Positions 53,865 to 63,423 of a stretch of DNA of 64,000 nt are shown piece by piece. A model generated the notes under the pieces. The model searched no databases, was not told the origin of the DNA, and saw nothing but the letters and a program-made list of their open reading frames with translations. Location of the stretch: the NCBI GenBank assembly GCA_050948825.1, contig JBMNEO010000003.1, positions 124,001 to 188,000 on the forward strand, in the 5' to 3' direction. Positions within the stretch are counted from its first letter, which is position 1. Every line of letters begins with the position of its first letter. This DNA is from DUQX01 sp050948825 (lineage in GTDB: Bacteria; Bacillota; Dethiobacteria; DTU022; UBA8154). Both the position numbers and the translations under genes were made by a program.

Positions 53865-55021
53865 TACAGGTCAACCCCCCAAATAATTTTGTCTCCTTCA
53901 TTTTCTGTCTCATCTGTTTTATTCAGTCCCTGGATTAACTTCTGCGGTGTTAAATCAACGCCTCCGGCCAGGTTTAGTTCATAGAAACCTCCCCTGAAAG
54001 ATGCCCCTTGGAGCAGCGCGCGCATTTCCTGGGCAAAAATCCCTCCTGTTCCGCTGGAGATATCTCCGTCAATAACAACCAGTTTCTTTAACCGGGGGCT
54101 GCTCAAAAGTGAAATAATCTCCTCTTTCGGCAGCGGCCGGAAAAGCCTGATGCGCAGCAACCCCTTTTTTTCCCCGTTAATATTTAACGCCGGCAGAGCG
54201 CTCTTTACCGTCTGCGCTGCCGAACCTGCAGCAACAATTACAGTCTCAGCCTCATCCAGCCCCACAGCTTCCACCAGCGGATAGCTCCTGCCGAAAATCT
54301 TTGCATATTCAAGCTCCAGCTCTTGTACAGCTGCAGGAACTTTAAGCATGGATAAATGTCTTTCCTGAATATTGCGTGCAAGGTAGCGAAAATCCGTAAC
54401 AGCATAAATATTCTGCGGTTCCTGCGGATCAATAAGCGGCTCCCCGGGAGGCAGCGGAAGAAAACGGTCAACCCTTTCCTGGCCTGGGAGCTCCACAACC
54501 TCATATGTATGGGAAAGAACAAAGCCATCATAGACTACCATGCAGGGAATTCTTGCTGCCTCCGCCAAACAAAAAGCCAGCAGCACGGTATCGAATATTT
54601 CCTGTACATCCGCACAATAAATCTGGATCCAGCCTGTATCGCGCTGCGCAAGGCTGTCCAGCTGATCGGATTCAAGGCTCCAGGGGGCCCCCAAAGCCCT
54701 ATTTACATTGACCATTACAATCGGCAAACGAGCCCCGGCTGCCCAGTGCAGCAGCTCATGCATATAGGCCAGCCCCTGGCTGGAAGTGGCGGTAAAAGTC
54801 CGGGCACCGGCGTAAGCAGCACCGATGAGATAGGAAAGAGCGGAGTATTCGGACTCCACGCTTACATACTCCCCGGGGAAATTTCCCTCGGCCCACATCC
54901 TGGCAATGTTTTCAACAAGCGACGTCTGTGGAGTGATGGGATAGGCGCAGACAACCTGGGCTCTTGACAGTTGGACTGCCAGCGCAGCAGCCTGATTCCC
55001 GTTCATAAGTTTACGCTCCAT
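53864..55021 (-). CDS. porA: 2-oxoacid:ferredoxin oxidoreductase alpha subunit (pyruvate-type)
   Basis: A 385 aa subunit with the pyrimidine-binding TPP region (VCAYPITPQTSLVENIARM near residue 24, SVESEYSALSYLIGAA near 54 with the catalytic Glu) and GARTFTATSSQGLAYMHELL near 72. The C-terminal domain contains RLFRPLPKEEIISLL. ATG 55021 (MERKLMNGNQAAA) is preferred and overlaps the previous gene by 11 bp; the frame extends to 55138 but that part lies within the upstream gene. Confidence 0.93.
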   Translation of the reverse strand: MERKLMNGNQAAALAVQLSRAQVVCAYPITPQTSLVENIARMWAEGNFPGEYVSVESEYSALSYLIGAAYAGARTFTATSSQGLAYMHELLHWAAGARLPIVMVNVNRALGAPWSLESDQLDSLAQRDTGWIQIYCADVQEIFDTVLLAFCLAEAARIPCMVVYDGFVLSHTYEVVELPGQERVDRFLPLPPGEPLIDPQEPQNIYAVTDFRYLARNIQERHLSMLKVPAAVQELELEYAKIFGRSYPLVEAVGLDEAETVIVAAGSAAQTVKSALPALNINGEKKGLLRIRLFRPLPKEEIISLLSSPRLKKLVVIDGDISSGTGGIFAQEMRALLQGASFRGGFYELNLAGGVDLTPQKLIQGLNKTDETENEGDKIIWGVDL

Positions 55022-56689
55022 TTTTGCCCACCTCCTCCATCTCCAAAACCCCTGCCGGACATTCAGCTGCGCAGATCCCGCAACCTTTGCAGTAATCGAG
55101 GAGTACCTCATAATTGCCGGAGCTATTCCCAATGGCAATGTCAGGGCAAAAAACCCAGCAAACCCCGCACTGGCTGCATATCCCGCAGCTAAAACAGCGG
55201 GAAGCCTCTTCCTGCGGTGAAAGATATCTCCTGTGCTTCTGAAAAAGCAAGGGGTTTAAAGCACCCTCGGCTACGGCTTTCTCTCTTCCGTTCATGGGTG
55301 GAGCTAAATGGTGCTCACTATCATCTTTTCCCGCTTGAAGAACATGATATATTCGCAGGGCGGCCAGCCGGCCTCCAAAGATGGCTGCAGCTATATTGGC
55401 CGGACCTGTCACGGCATCCCCTGCAGCAACCAGCACCTTTTTGGAATCCCCCGCCAATACTTTGACTGCTTCCTCCACCGGGGTCTTGTTTTCCGCCAGG
55501 ATCTGTTGTAATCCTGCTCTTCCCGTAAAAGATGGGGCAATCTTTTTTAAACTGCTTTCCTGACCTGCAGCCAGAATAACCTGGTTACATTCAAGGAGTA
55601 AATCAGTACCGGGTATACTCTCCACAGCTTCCCCCCGCCGGGAGGGTCTGGTCCGCAAGATGCGCACCCCCTGGACTTTTCCCTTACCGATAATCTCCTG
55701 GACAACGGTGTGAAAAACAAAATTTACTCCCGCTTCCTCAGCGGCTTTGATCTCATCAGGATGAGCCGGCATCTCTTTCTCAGAACGCCGGTAAAGGACG
55801 CTTACCTCCTCCGCACCATGCCTCCTGGCCATACAGGCTGCATCCAGCGCGGCGTTACCCCCGCCGATTACCACTATCCGCCCTTTCACCTCAGAAACGC
55901 CGCCGATGTTCAGACTTTTCAGATACCTCAGTGCTTCTGTAACACCCGGCAGATCATCACCGCTTATATTAACGGGCCTGCTCTCCTGCGCTCCCACCGC
56001 CAGCAAAATAGCATCGTAATCATCCTGCAAATCCTGCAGTGCGATCTCTCTCCCCATCTCCAGGCCGGTGCTGATCACAATACCTTTTGCCTGCAGTATC
56101 TCCAGTTCCTTCTGCAATACACTCCTTGGCAGGCGGTATTCCGGAATACCTGTTGCCAGAAGGCCTCCGGCCACCGGCAGCTTTTCCAGAACTGTAACCT
56201 CCATGCCCATACTGTTCAGGTAATAAGCGGAGCTTAAACCAGCCGGCCCTGAACCTACAACCGCCACCCTTTTTGCTTTTTTCAATTGGCTTGCAAGCTG
56301 AAAAACTTCGGCAGAGGTTTTCCCAGCATCAAAGCGATCATGCCTCCAGAGGCCGATCTCCTTTTCAATCCTGACCGATAGCGACAGCCTCGTCCAGCAA
56401 AGCCCGGCTGCATTTTTCCATGCAATAACCATAGCAGATATAACCCGTAATGGCAGGAAAGGGATTGTACCGCCGTACAATCTTCCAGGCTTCCTGCCAG
56501 TTGCCCGCTTTTACCTCTTTCATCCAGCGGGGAATTTCGTTTTCAAGTGGGCAGAGAGACCCTGCACGGTGAAATTTTTTCTTTGCGAACAGGCGATAAA
56601 AATCTCCATGAACCCGTCTTATTCACAGGTGTCGGCACTGTTTCAACAAATACCGGGTAACTTTCTCCGTTCTTACTGCAGTACTGCAT
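55011..56689 (-). CDS. GltD-like FAD/NAD(P)H oxidoreductase with C-terminal 2[4Fe-4S] domain, two apparent frameshifts
   Basis: Links the oxidoreductase to a nucleotide pool and acts as PorD. The start is ATG 56689, behind GGGGAGG inside the end of porG, reading SKNGESYPVFVETVPTPVNK. The frame breaks at TCTCTCT (56559-56553): dropping one base restores SPCRVSCPLENEIPRWMKEV. It breaks again at GG (56371-56370): dropping one G restores DEAVAIGQIEKEIGLW. The third frame carries VAVVGSGPAGLSSAYYL, the second nucleotide fold VVIGGGNAALDAACMA, and CGICSQCGVCWVFCP plus CKGCGICAAECP for two clusters. Reconstructed length is about 558 aa. Confidence 0.85.
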
Positions 56690-57266
56690 TTTGCAGAACC
56701 TCCCCAACCCCTTTATACCCCTGAAGCGCTCCTTCAAGATTTTCATTTTTGTATTGAGTAAGGCTATCCCTTAAGACACTTTCCAAAAGCCCCGGCGATG
56801 CAAGCTGCAAAATCCTGACCAGAGCTCCCAGCATAACACTGCTCACCAGCGGCATACCGGAAAAAATGAGGCCGCAATCGGCAGCAATATGGTCGGCATC
56901 CACGGCATAAATTTTTTTTCCTCCGGCTGCCTTCAGCCACGGGGGTGAAAGATCACCTGAAGTATTCAAGAGCAGCTTCCCTTCTTCTTTTAAACCATTG
57001 AGGGCTATTTCCGGGGGAAGTATTTCTGCATCAAATACGGTCACGCAAAAAGGCTCGTAAATACGACAGCGGGGCATCAGCGGCGAACTGCTGTAGCGCA
57101 AAAAGGCCGCCACCGGAGCTCCCCGCCTCTCCGCTCCAAAAAAAGGGAAAGCCTGGGGATAATAACCACTGTGAAAAGCAACCTCCGCACCCAGAGTAGC
57201 GGCGAGGACAGCTCCCTGACCGCCCCTGCCGTGGATACGCACTTCCACCAGATCTTCCGTATACAT
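56673..57266 (-). CDS. porG: 2-oxoacid:ferredoxin oxidoreductase gamma subunit
   Basis: A 197 aa gamma subunit, first gene of the operon porG-(GltD/PorD-like)-porA-porB. Typical motifs are VEVRIHGRGGQGAVLAATLG near residue 7, AFPFFGAERRGAPVAAFLR near 38 and the C-terminal QYKNENLEGALQGYKGV. ATG 57266 (MYTEDLVEV) is chosen because GAGGAATT precedes it. The 3' end overlaps the next gene by 17 bp, indicating translational coupling. Confidence 0.93.
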   Translation of the reverse strand: MYTEDLVEVRIHGRGGQGAVLAATLGAEVAFHSGYYPQAFPFFGAERRGAPVAAFLRYSSSPLMPRCRIYEPFCVTVFDAEILPPEIALNGLKEEGKLLLNTSGDLSPPWLKAAGGKKIYAVDADHIAADCGLIFSGMPLVSSVMLGALVRILQLASPGLLESVLRDSLTQYKNENLEGALQGYKGVGEVLQNAVLQ

Positions 57267-57585
57267 ATAATTCCTCCCCATTAAAAATCACGGTACTCAC
57301 TAGCAAAATATACTTCCGTTTTTTCTTGCCTCACTGTATTTTCTAACCACAGATACCAAATGGATCCAATAAATTCCAAATAGGGTGCTATTAGTTAAAT
57401 TTTTTTCATAATACCTCTTTCAAGAAAATAAATCAAGCACAAAGTTGTGCACAATATTTTTTCAGATAAATCTGAAAATTTATACGGCCTCTTGCTACTT
57501 TCAATTGGGTTTTAATAGCTTGATTGTTCCTCAAAAAGTCTCATTTCATTAACAGACCGTATTTCGGCTACAATACGCAAAAGGA
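57267..57585. other. intergenic region, no gene recognised
   Basis: AT-rich spacer between the ABC-F gene and the por operon. It contains two perfect small palindromes, GCACAAAGTTGTGC (57437-57450) and TTTTCAGATAAATCTGAAAA (57459-57478). Neither has a convincing U tract on either strand. The por promoter probably lies here. Confidence 0.4.
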
Positions 57586-59565
57586 TTACATTTCTTCTTC
57601 CTCAGGCAGCTCTTCCAGCTGAAGAGCTGCAGCTTCCCATTGTTCATAGAGCCGGTGAAGATGTTTTTGTGCTTTTTTATATTCCTCCGCCACACTGCGG
57701 GCATCGTCAAAGTTTTGATAGATCTCCCCATCGGCAAGCCTATCCTGGTATGAAGATACTTTTTGCTCTTCCAAGAAAATTTCTTCTTCCAGCTCCTGGA
57801 GGCGTTTTTTCAGGGTGCGTTTTTTACGGCGCAGTTCAAGAATATGTTCTCTTTTTTCCCTGCGTTTTTTTTCCTCTTCACGGCGGCGGGACAATACATC
57901 AGAATCGTCCCGCAGGGCGGCCTTCTCTTCTTTCTCTTTTGCTTTCATCTCCTCGTATTCACGGTAACTGCCCTTGAACAACCTTACCCGGCGATCCCGG
58001 ATCTCCAGGATCCTGGTCGCCATACGCGATACAAAATAACGGTCATGGGATACTACGAGCAAAGTCCCCGGGTAATCGTCCAGTGCTGCTTCCAGTTCCT
58101 CCACTCCGGTAATATCCAGGTGATTGGTAGGCTCGTCCAGAATAAGAAAATTACCCTCTGCCAGGGCAACCTTTGCCAGAGCGAGACGGCTTTTTTCCCC
58201 ACCGCTCAAATCCCCAACCTTTTTAAAAATCTCATCGCCCCGGAAGAGATAACGCCCCAGATGTTTCCGGGCTTCCGTCTCCCCCATGGAGGAGACGTTC
58301 ATAATCGTTTCCAACGGCGTACTGAGCAGGTCAAGCTGCTGCTGCTCCTGATCAAAATATGCCATATTTACACTGGGACCGAGATAAATTTTACCTTCGC
58401 TTTGTATTTCCTCTCCCGTTATAATTCGCAAGAGAGTAGTTTTACCGGCACCGTTGGGCCCGACCAGTGCAACCCGGTCTCCCCAGTTTATTTCAAAACC
58501 GGCATCTTTAAAAAGAACTGTTTCTCCAAAAGCCTTGGAAACATTCTCCATGGCAAGCACAATCTTACCGCTGCGTCCCGTAAAAGTGAAATTGAGATTC
58601 ATTGACTTATCTTTCACAGGCCTGGAAACCGTCTTCAGCGCTTGCAGCCGTTTTTCCCTGCTGCGGGTCTGGCGCTTGGTCCTCTCATCCGCAGCAGCCG
58701 TTCTGATAAATTCGAGGTCTTTATTGATCGCTGCCTGCTGCTTTTTATAGGCTTTTTCTTCGCTTGTCTCCTCAATCTTTCGCTGAGCCACATATGCGGA
58801 ATAATTGCCGCGGTAATTTCTCAAATTCCCGTTTTTAAGGGAGACGATCCTGCCGGCAACCCGATCAAGAAAATAGCGGTCATGGGAGACCACCAGGATG
58901 GAACCGGACCAATCGCGCAAAAAATTTTCCAGCCATTCCACGGCATCAATATCCAGATAATTGGTAGGCTCATCCAGCAAAAGCAGATCCGGCTCCTGAA
59001 GGATCAGCGAGGCGAGTTGCGCCCTGGTCTTTTCACCCCCGCTGAATTCCGAAACCTGGCGTCCAAAATCATCTTCATTAAAACCCAGCCCCCCTGCAAC
59101 AGCAGCCAGGCGTTTTTCCAGCGTATAACCCCCTTTTTCCTCAAAAAGGTGGGCGAGCTCTCCGTATTTCTCCATCAAAGAAGCCAGAGCGGCGCTTTTT
59201 TCTTTCATAGCGGGAGAAGCCATTTCCTGTTCAAGGAAAGCAAGCTCCTGCCGGAGAAAAACTATATCTTTGGTGGCTTCCAGTAAGTGTTCCTCAAGCG
59301 TCGCCCGGGGCAGTATCCCCGGTTTTTGGCTCAGATAACCCAGGGAAAGTCCTCTGGCCAGATAAATCTCTCCCTCATCGGCTTCTATCTCCCCTGTAAT
59401 AATCTTCAAAAGCGTGGTCTTTCCTGCGCCGTTGGGCCCGACCAGCCCCACCTTTTCACCCTGATGCAACTGCAGGGACATCCCTGATAAGACCATCTGG
59501 TCGCCAAAATATTTCGAAAGTCTATTAATACTTAATAAGGCCAGAGGCTCACCCCCTTTTGCCAC
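57586..59565 (-). CDS. ABC-F family ATP-binding protein (YdiF/Uup type)
   Basis: A soluble ribosome-associated ABC protein of 659 aa with no membrane domain. Two nucleotide-binding domains are complete: Walker A GPNGAGKTT near residues 45 and 375, signatures FSGGEKTRAQLASL near 180 and LSGGEKSRLAL near 465, and Walker B LLLLDEPTNYLDID and FLILDEPTNHLDIT. Between them is the P-site-reaching linker (residues 240-320, Lys/Arg-rich), and the C-terminus is a coiled coil (REEEKKRREKREHILELRRK). Start GTG 59565. The role could be translation-factor-like or antibiotic protection; the sequence alone does not decide. Confidence 0.93.
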   Translation of the reverse strand: MAKGGEPLALLSINRLSKYFGDQMVLSGMSLQLHQGEKVGLVGPNGAGKTTLLKIITGEIEADEGEIYLARGLSLGYLSQKPGILPRATLEEHLLEATKDIVFLRQELAFLEQEMASPAMKEKSAALASLMEKYGELAHLFEEKGGYTLEKRLAAVAGGLGFNEDDFGRQVSEFSGGEKTRAQLASLILQEPDLLLLDEPTNYLDIDAVEWLENFLRDWSGSILVVSHDRYFLDRVAGRIVSLKNGNLRNYRGNYSAYVAQRKIEETSEEKAYKKQQAAINKDLEFIRTAAADERTKRQTRSREKRLQALKTVSRPVKDKSMNLNFTFTGRSGKIVLAMENVSKAFGETVLFKDAGFEINWGDRVALVGPNGAGKTTLLRIITGEEIQSEGKIYLGPSVNMAYFDQEQQQLDLLSTPLETIMNVSSMGETEARKHLGRYLFRGDEIFKKVGDLSGGEKSRLALAKVALAEGNFLILDEPTNHLDITGVEELEAALDDYPGTLLVVSHDRYFVSRMATRILEIRDRRVRLFKGSYREYEEMKAKEKEEKAALRDDSDVLSRRREEEKKRREKREHILELRRKKRTLKKRLQELEEEIFLEEQKVSSYQDRLADGEIYQNFDDARSVAEEYKKAQKHLHRLYEQWEAAALQLEELPEEEEM

Positions 59566-60001
59566 ATGGTTCCTTGTTTATCTAAGGCATTTTTCTTACT
59601 ATAAAAAATAAGCAACTAAGCTAAGAAAATGCATTTTTGCCGTGAAATGAATATTTTTGACCCTATATTAATCCTATATTTTAATCCTATATTAATGTAA
59701 CAATTTTCAGCTCTGCTGTCCAGTGGTATGAAAATGGAGCTGTGTGCAAATGGCAATGCAGATATTTTCACCCCAGGTTATATGCAATTATGTTATCCCC
59801 AAAAAACACTGCCCCCTTAGGTCAATAGCCTAAGGGGGGCGTAGTTTGCTTTGCCTGATAAACAATAACAGGGGTTGTTCTTTTGCTATCCTGTTAAAAA
59901 TGATCCTCTCTTTCAACGTCAATTTGGGAATAAGAGCTTTTTCGACCCAAGGGGGGCATTGCTAAAATAACCATATCATATAATAAATATTATCATAATG
60001 T
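59566..60001. other. intergenic region with tandem motif and terminator
   Basis: No gene seen. An imperfect triple tandem CTATATTAATC occurs at 59663-59696, and a very stable 10-bp hairpin at 59812-59838 is entered separately as a terminator. The motif AGGGGGGC recurs near 59834 and GGGGGGC at 59951. Confidence 0.5.
59806..59838 (-). terminator. stable hairpin, probable terminator of the PrcB-domain lipoprotein gene
   Basis: Minus-strand CCCCCTTAGG (59838-59829) pairs perfectly with CCTAAGGGGG (59821-59812) around a 7-nt loop; TTTTTT follows after five bases. It is 165 bp downstream of the gene end, so read-through before it is expected. Confidence 0.6.
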
Positions 60002-60754
60002 CTATTCTTTTTCTATTTCCTCGATTATAAGCTGCCCGTGTTCGTTCTCAAAATAACGGAGATTTACTTTATCCCCGCTGTCAAGCCCGGCCAAAATTTC
60101 GGAAAGATCCTGCGGCAGCATAAAAGCTTTCGCCTGGCCGTCTATTTCAATCTCCACAAAGTTGCTGTCAATCTGCCCCGAAAATATGCCCGTTTTTCTC
60201 TCCAATTGCTTACTGCCGTCATTTCCATTGACGTAAACCAGTTCTTCAAATATATCGTTCTCAGTATTTTGAACCTTACAGCTTTCAAAAGTTCCATTTA
60301 ATTTAATCACCAGCAGGGGGTAAGTTAAAACTTGAATTACAGCATCTCTTTCTTTTGGTTTTGTTTCTTCAACAATCACTTCCAGGTTCGACTTTGCAGC
60401 ATTTATAGTATCCAGGGCAATACCGTATCCTCCCGTCGCCTTCTCTCCGGACGAAACCAGCAAAAATACATCATCCCCGTTATAAATATCGGGTCCGCTG
60501 AAAACAAAATATCCCCTTTCGGCTTTCAGCTCTTCCACGGCGCTTTGCACTTTTTCGGGAAGGGTATTAAGGTCCCCTACTATTTCATACTCCAGCGGCT
60601 CTTCCCTCTCGGGAGCTTCTACTTCAGGAATTTCCGCTCCAGGGGTTTCAACTTCGGGAGTTTCCGCTTCAGGAGTTTCCCCCGGACCACATCCCGGAAA
60701 ACTGAGAATCAGGATCATCAGCGCCGCCAAAAAAATAATAACCGCCTTTTTCAC
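60002..60754 (-). CDS. secreted lipoprotein with PrcB-type C-terminal domain
   Basis: A 250 aa lipoprotein. The signal peptide ends in the lipobox LSFPGC (Cys near 22), a target for Lgt and Lnt. Residues 24-52 form a Pro/Glu/Thr linker built of repeats of about six residues (ETPEAETPEVETPGAEIPEV). Residues about 60-165 resemble the PrcB protease-complex-inhibitor domain (GYFVFSG, TGGYGIALDTINAA, IQVLTYPLLVIKL). The C-terminal 80 residues (KTGIFSGQIDSNFVEIEIDG) may be a small beta domain. GTG 60754 follows AAAGGGGG. Function is unknown. Confidence 0.8.
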   Translation of the reverse strand: MKKAVIIFLAALMILILSFPGCGPGETPEAETPEVETPGAEIPEVEAPEREEPLEYEIVGDLNTLPEKVQSAVEELKAERGYFVFSGPDIYNGDDVFLLVSSGEKATGGYGIALDTINAAKSNLEVIVEETKPKERDAVIQVLTYPLLVIKLNGTFESCKVQNTENDIFEELVYVNGNDGSKQLERKTGIFSGQIDSNFVEIEIDGQAKAFMLPQDLSEILAGLDSGDKVNLRYFENEHGQLIIEEIEKE

Positions 60755-60893
60755 CGGTATTACCCCCTTTAATATTTTCTATCGTATGCCATTTTCTATC
60801 GTATGCCGGATGCCGGCAATAATTTTCTATTTCATTATTATAGACGATTATAACCCCTTTTTGTTTCAATGTCATGAAAATAATCAAGGAAAG

Positions 60894-61205
60894 ATGTGGA
60901 AAAATTTAAATTGGCAGACGGAAATATTGCAAGGCGCCAAGGATAAAAAGGAACTGCTAACACTCAAGAAATACTTCTCCACGCAACGAATTTACTTTCT
61001 TAAACAAGAAGCCGCAACTTACGAAAAAGCGGCTTTGTTGTATTTTACCCTGCGTCGTAAAGGAATTACCCCGCGCAGCACCATAGATATGCTGATAGCT
61101 CTTACAGCAATAGAATTTAATTTATTGCTGCTCCACGATGACCGTGATTTTGATGTAATGGCCGAACACATACCGGAATTGAATATACTCAATATCCTGG
61201 AATAA
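60894..61205 (+). pseudogene. 5'-truncated PIN-domain toxin (VapC-like)
   Basis: The 103-codon frame from ATG 60894 matches the middle and end of VapC ribonucleases: TEILQGAKDKKELLTLKKYF, then FTLRRKGITPRSTIDMLIAL with the internal Asp, and LLLLHDDRDFDVMA with the C-terminal acidic residues. The N-terminal strand with the first catalytic Asp (about 35 residues) is missing, and upstream sequence to 60755 is not homologous in any frame. No vapB-like antitoxin gene is present. The toxin is predicted to be inactive. Confidence 0.75.
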
Positions 61206-61282
61206 AGAATTTATAGACCGGCTGCCGGTCTGACCGAGCATCCCGGCAACCGAATCTAAAAAGGCCAAAAGGCGGTATTAAA

Positions 61283-61313
61283 AGTTTAAAACCAGCGAGC
61301 CGCGTTGCTCGCT
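61283..61313 (-). terminator. terminator after yyaL
   Basis: AGCGAGC (61313-61307 on minus) pairs with GCTCGCT (61300-61294) around 6 nt, starting directly after the stop codon, and is followed by GGTTTTAAACTTTT. Confidence 0.65.
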
Positions 61314-63203
61314 CTATACCCCCGAAGGTTCTTTCACGGTGAAAAGGACATGGGCACGCCGTTCCTTAACCATTTTGTCAATTATCCGCTCCAGCTGCCC
61401 GGGGTCGGTTGCCGGTTCGAAACAGTGCCTGCCCAGGCAGGCAAAGGCACTGGCCACTTTCATGTCGGCATATTCTTCCCGGCCAATCTCCGCGGCCTTC
61501 TCGGGTTCAAGCAACCTGACAACTTTTGGAGGCACAAACGCCGCCAGCGCGGTGCTGTGCAGCGGCAAAAGCCCGAGGTCATTATGTGGCCCTACCACAT
61601 CGATCACCGCACCCCGCTCCCTGACTCCGAATGCTGCCAGCGCCAGCCCGGCGCTAAAGAGAGAATGGCTGCGATATTTATCCATAAAAGCGTGGATAAT
61701 ATCAGCACCTTTTTCCAGGTAAGCCTCCTCGCCGGTCAGAGAAGCCATCTCAACAAACCAGTTTGCACATAGTGAATTATTTTCAATATCATAGACCGGC
61801 CGGGACAGTTTTCCCAGCTCTTCTTTCTCCACAGGCCTGTCTCTAAATGCGCCCTCTTCCCGCGCTAATTTCTTCAGGCAAAAAGAAGCCAGTTCCCTGG
61901 CTATATCGAGCCACTTCATATCCCCGCTGTGCTGGTAAGCCGCCGTCAGGGCTAACCCCATGGCTGCCTGATCCTCGAGCAGCCCCCATATTTGCGCTTC
62001 ATTCTCCCCTTCAGCCAGGTAATGTGCCATCCCCAGCTCCCGGCTAAAACAGCGATCTTTCAGCATATTTAATGTCTTCATAGCGAGATCATACCAGCGC
62101 GGTTCAGCCAGAATTACCGCAGCCTTAAAAAGTGAACGGATCAGCAGGGCATTCCAGCTGACATAAATTGTCCGGTCAATTCGCGGCTTTTCTTGTTTTT
62201 GTCTTTCATCCAGCGGTAAAGAATAATACTCTTCGTCGGCATCCTGGGAGCCTGCCCAACCCTCCCTTTCAGGAAGGTAAAGGTTGTTTTCCAGGTAGCG
62301 CAACACATCCCTGGCGGCAGCAGCAAAAAATTCATCCCCCGTAAGCTTGCTGGATGTAAGTAGTAAGGACAGCATCCGGGCATTATCCTCAAGCATTTTT
62401 TCATAATGGGGTATGCTCCAGTCCCTGGTAGTGCTGTAACGGAAAAAACCTCCTTCCTCAGGGTCGTAGATACCGCCGGAATACATGGAATGCAGGGTTT
62501 GCTCAAAGATTTCCCGCCAGTCCTTGCCTCCCTGGTAAAGATAGGCCACCTGTGCCAGCTCCAAAGCTTCAAACATGGGAAATTTAGGAGAGTTACCAAA
62601 CCCACCGTATTCCTTATCGTATTGTTCTTTAACCTTATCCGCTGCAAAACCCAACAGATCGGCAAAAGTTTCCGTCTCCAAAGCTCCATCCCCTCTGGCC
62701 ACAGTTCTTTTTCCCTTTCTTTGAAAATTTTCTTCTGCTCCGGATATCCCACTATCTCTTATCCGGGCTTCCTTTTTTATTCTTTCAGAGTCTTCCCGGT
62801 ATAGTTCAGTTACTTCTTCCATGGATGCCAGCATTTTCTCCGGCGGTATATAAGTAGCACCGGTAATAATATGTCCTTCGGGGGTTAAAAAAGCTGTTGT
62901 AGGCCAGCCTCCAAGGTTATAGCGCGCATTTATATCCGGCCTGCGGTCAGTATCCACCCTGATGGGGACAAAATCCCTGTTAATGGTCCGGGTAACCTGC
63001 TTATCGCTATACGTGGTATTATCCATCACATGGCACCAGTGGCACCAGCTTCCGGATATGCTTAACAAAATCGGCTTGTTTTCAGCCTTTGCCTTTTCAA
63101 ATGCTTCGTTACCCCAGGAGTACCAATTTATAGAACTCTGTAAATCCGGTGAAATGCCCTTATTTAATATATGTTTATCCTTATTGTCCTCTTTAAAGTC
63201 CAT
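61314..63203 (-). CDS. thioredoxin-domain protein of the YyaL/SPATA20 family (DUF255)
   Basis: A 629 aa cytosolic protein. Residues about 20-140 form a thioredoxin-like domain with the CHWC redox motif (GSWCHWCHVMDNTTYSD near 54) and the cis-Pro segment GGWPTTAFLTPEG near 98. The remainder is an alpha/alpha barrel related to glycan epimerases (KFPMFEALELAQVAY, FRYSTTRDWSIPHYEKMLEDNA, LYVSWNALLIRSLFKAA-type stretch). It is somewhat shorter than the usual 670-690 aa, with no visible break. ATG 63203 follows GAGGTG. Biochemical function is not established. Confidence 0.9.
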   Translation of the reverse strand: MDFKEDNKDKHILNKGISPDLQSSINWYSWGNEAFEKAKAENKPILLSISGSWCHWCHVMDNTTYSDKQVTRTINRDFVPIRVDTDRRPDINARYNLGGWPTTAFLTPEGHIITGATYIPPEKMLASMEEVTELYREDSERIKKEARIRDSGISGAEENFQRKGKRTVARGDGALETETFADLLGFAADKVKEQYDKEYGGFGNSPKFPMFEALELAQVAYLYQGGKDWREIFEQTLHSMYSGGIYDPEEGGFFRYSTTRDWSIPHYEKMLEDNARMLSLLLTSSKLTGDEFFAAAARDVLRYLENNLYLPEREGWAGSQDADEEYYSLPLDERQKQEKPRIDRTIYVSWNALLIRSLFKAAVILAEPRWYDLAMKTLNMLKDRCFSRELGMAHYLAEGENEAQIWGLLEDQAAMGLALTAAYQHSGDMKWLDIARELASFCLKKLAREEGAFRDRPVEKEELGKLSRPVYDIENNSLCANWFVEMASLTGEEAYLEKGADIIHAFMDKYRSHSLFSAGLALAAFGVRERGAVIDVVGPHNDLGLLPLHSTALAAFVPPKVVRLLEPEKAAEIGREEYADMKVASAFACLGRHCFEPATDPGQLERIIDKMVKERRAHVLFTVKEPSGV

Positions 63204-63345
63204 ATTGCATACACCTCACATTTTTTTATATTTTTCCTTGGCAGACTTGTTTTTATGTAGCTGTTGCTAATTGAAAACTTATTGATAACACTTCCCTTGA
63301 AAACTTAGCGTCTAATGGAACTTTCAATATTTGCAACCCTTCCGA

Positions 63346-63377
63346 CAAAAAAGGCATGAAGCTGAGGCTTCATGCCT
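63346..63377 (-). terminator. terminator after the DUF4349 gene
   Basis: An 11-bp perfect stem, AGGCATGAAGC (minus 63377-63367) with GCTTCATGCCT (63362-63352), 4-nt loop, followed by TTTTTT on the minus strand. Confidence 0.9.
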
Positions 63378-63423
63378 AATTCCATCCTATAAAATATTTA
63401 TAATAGTTACCAGAGCTATCTTA

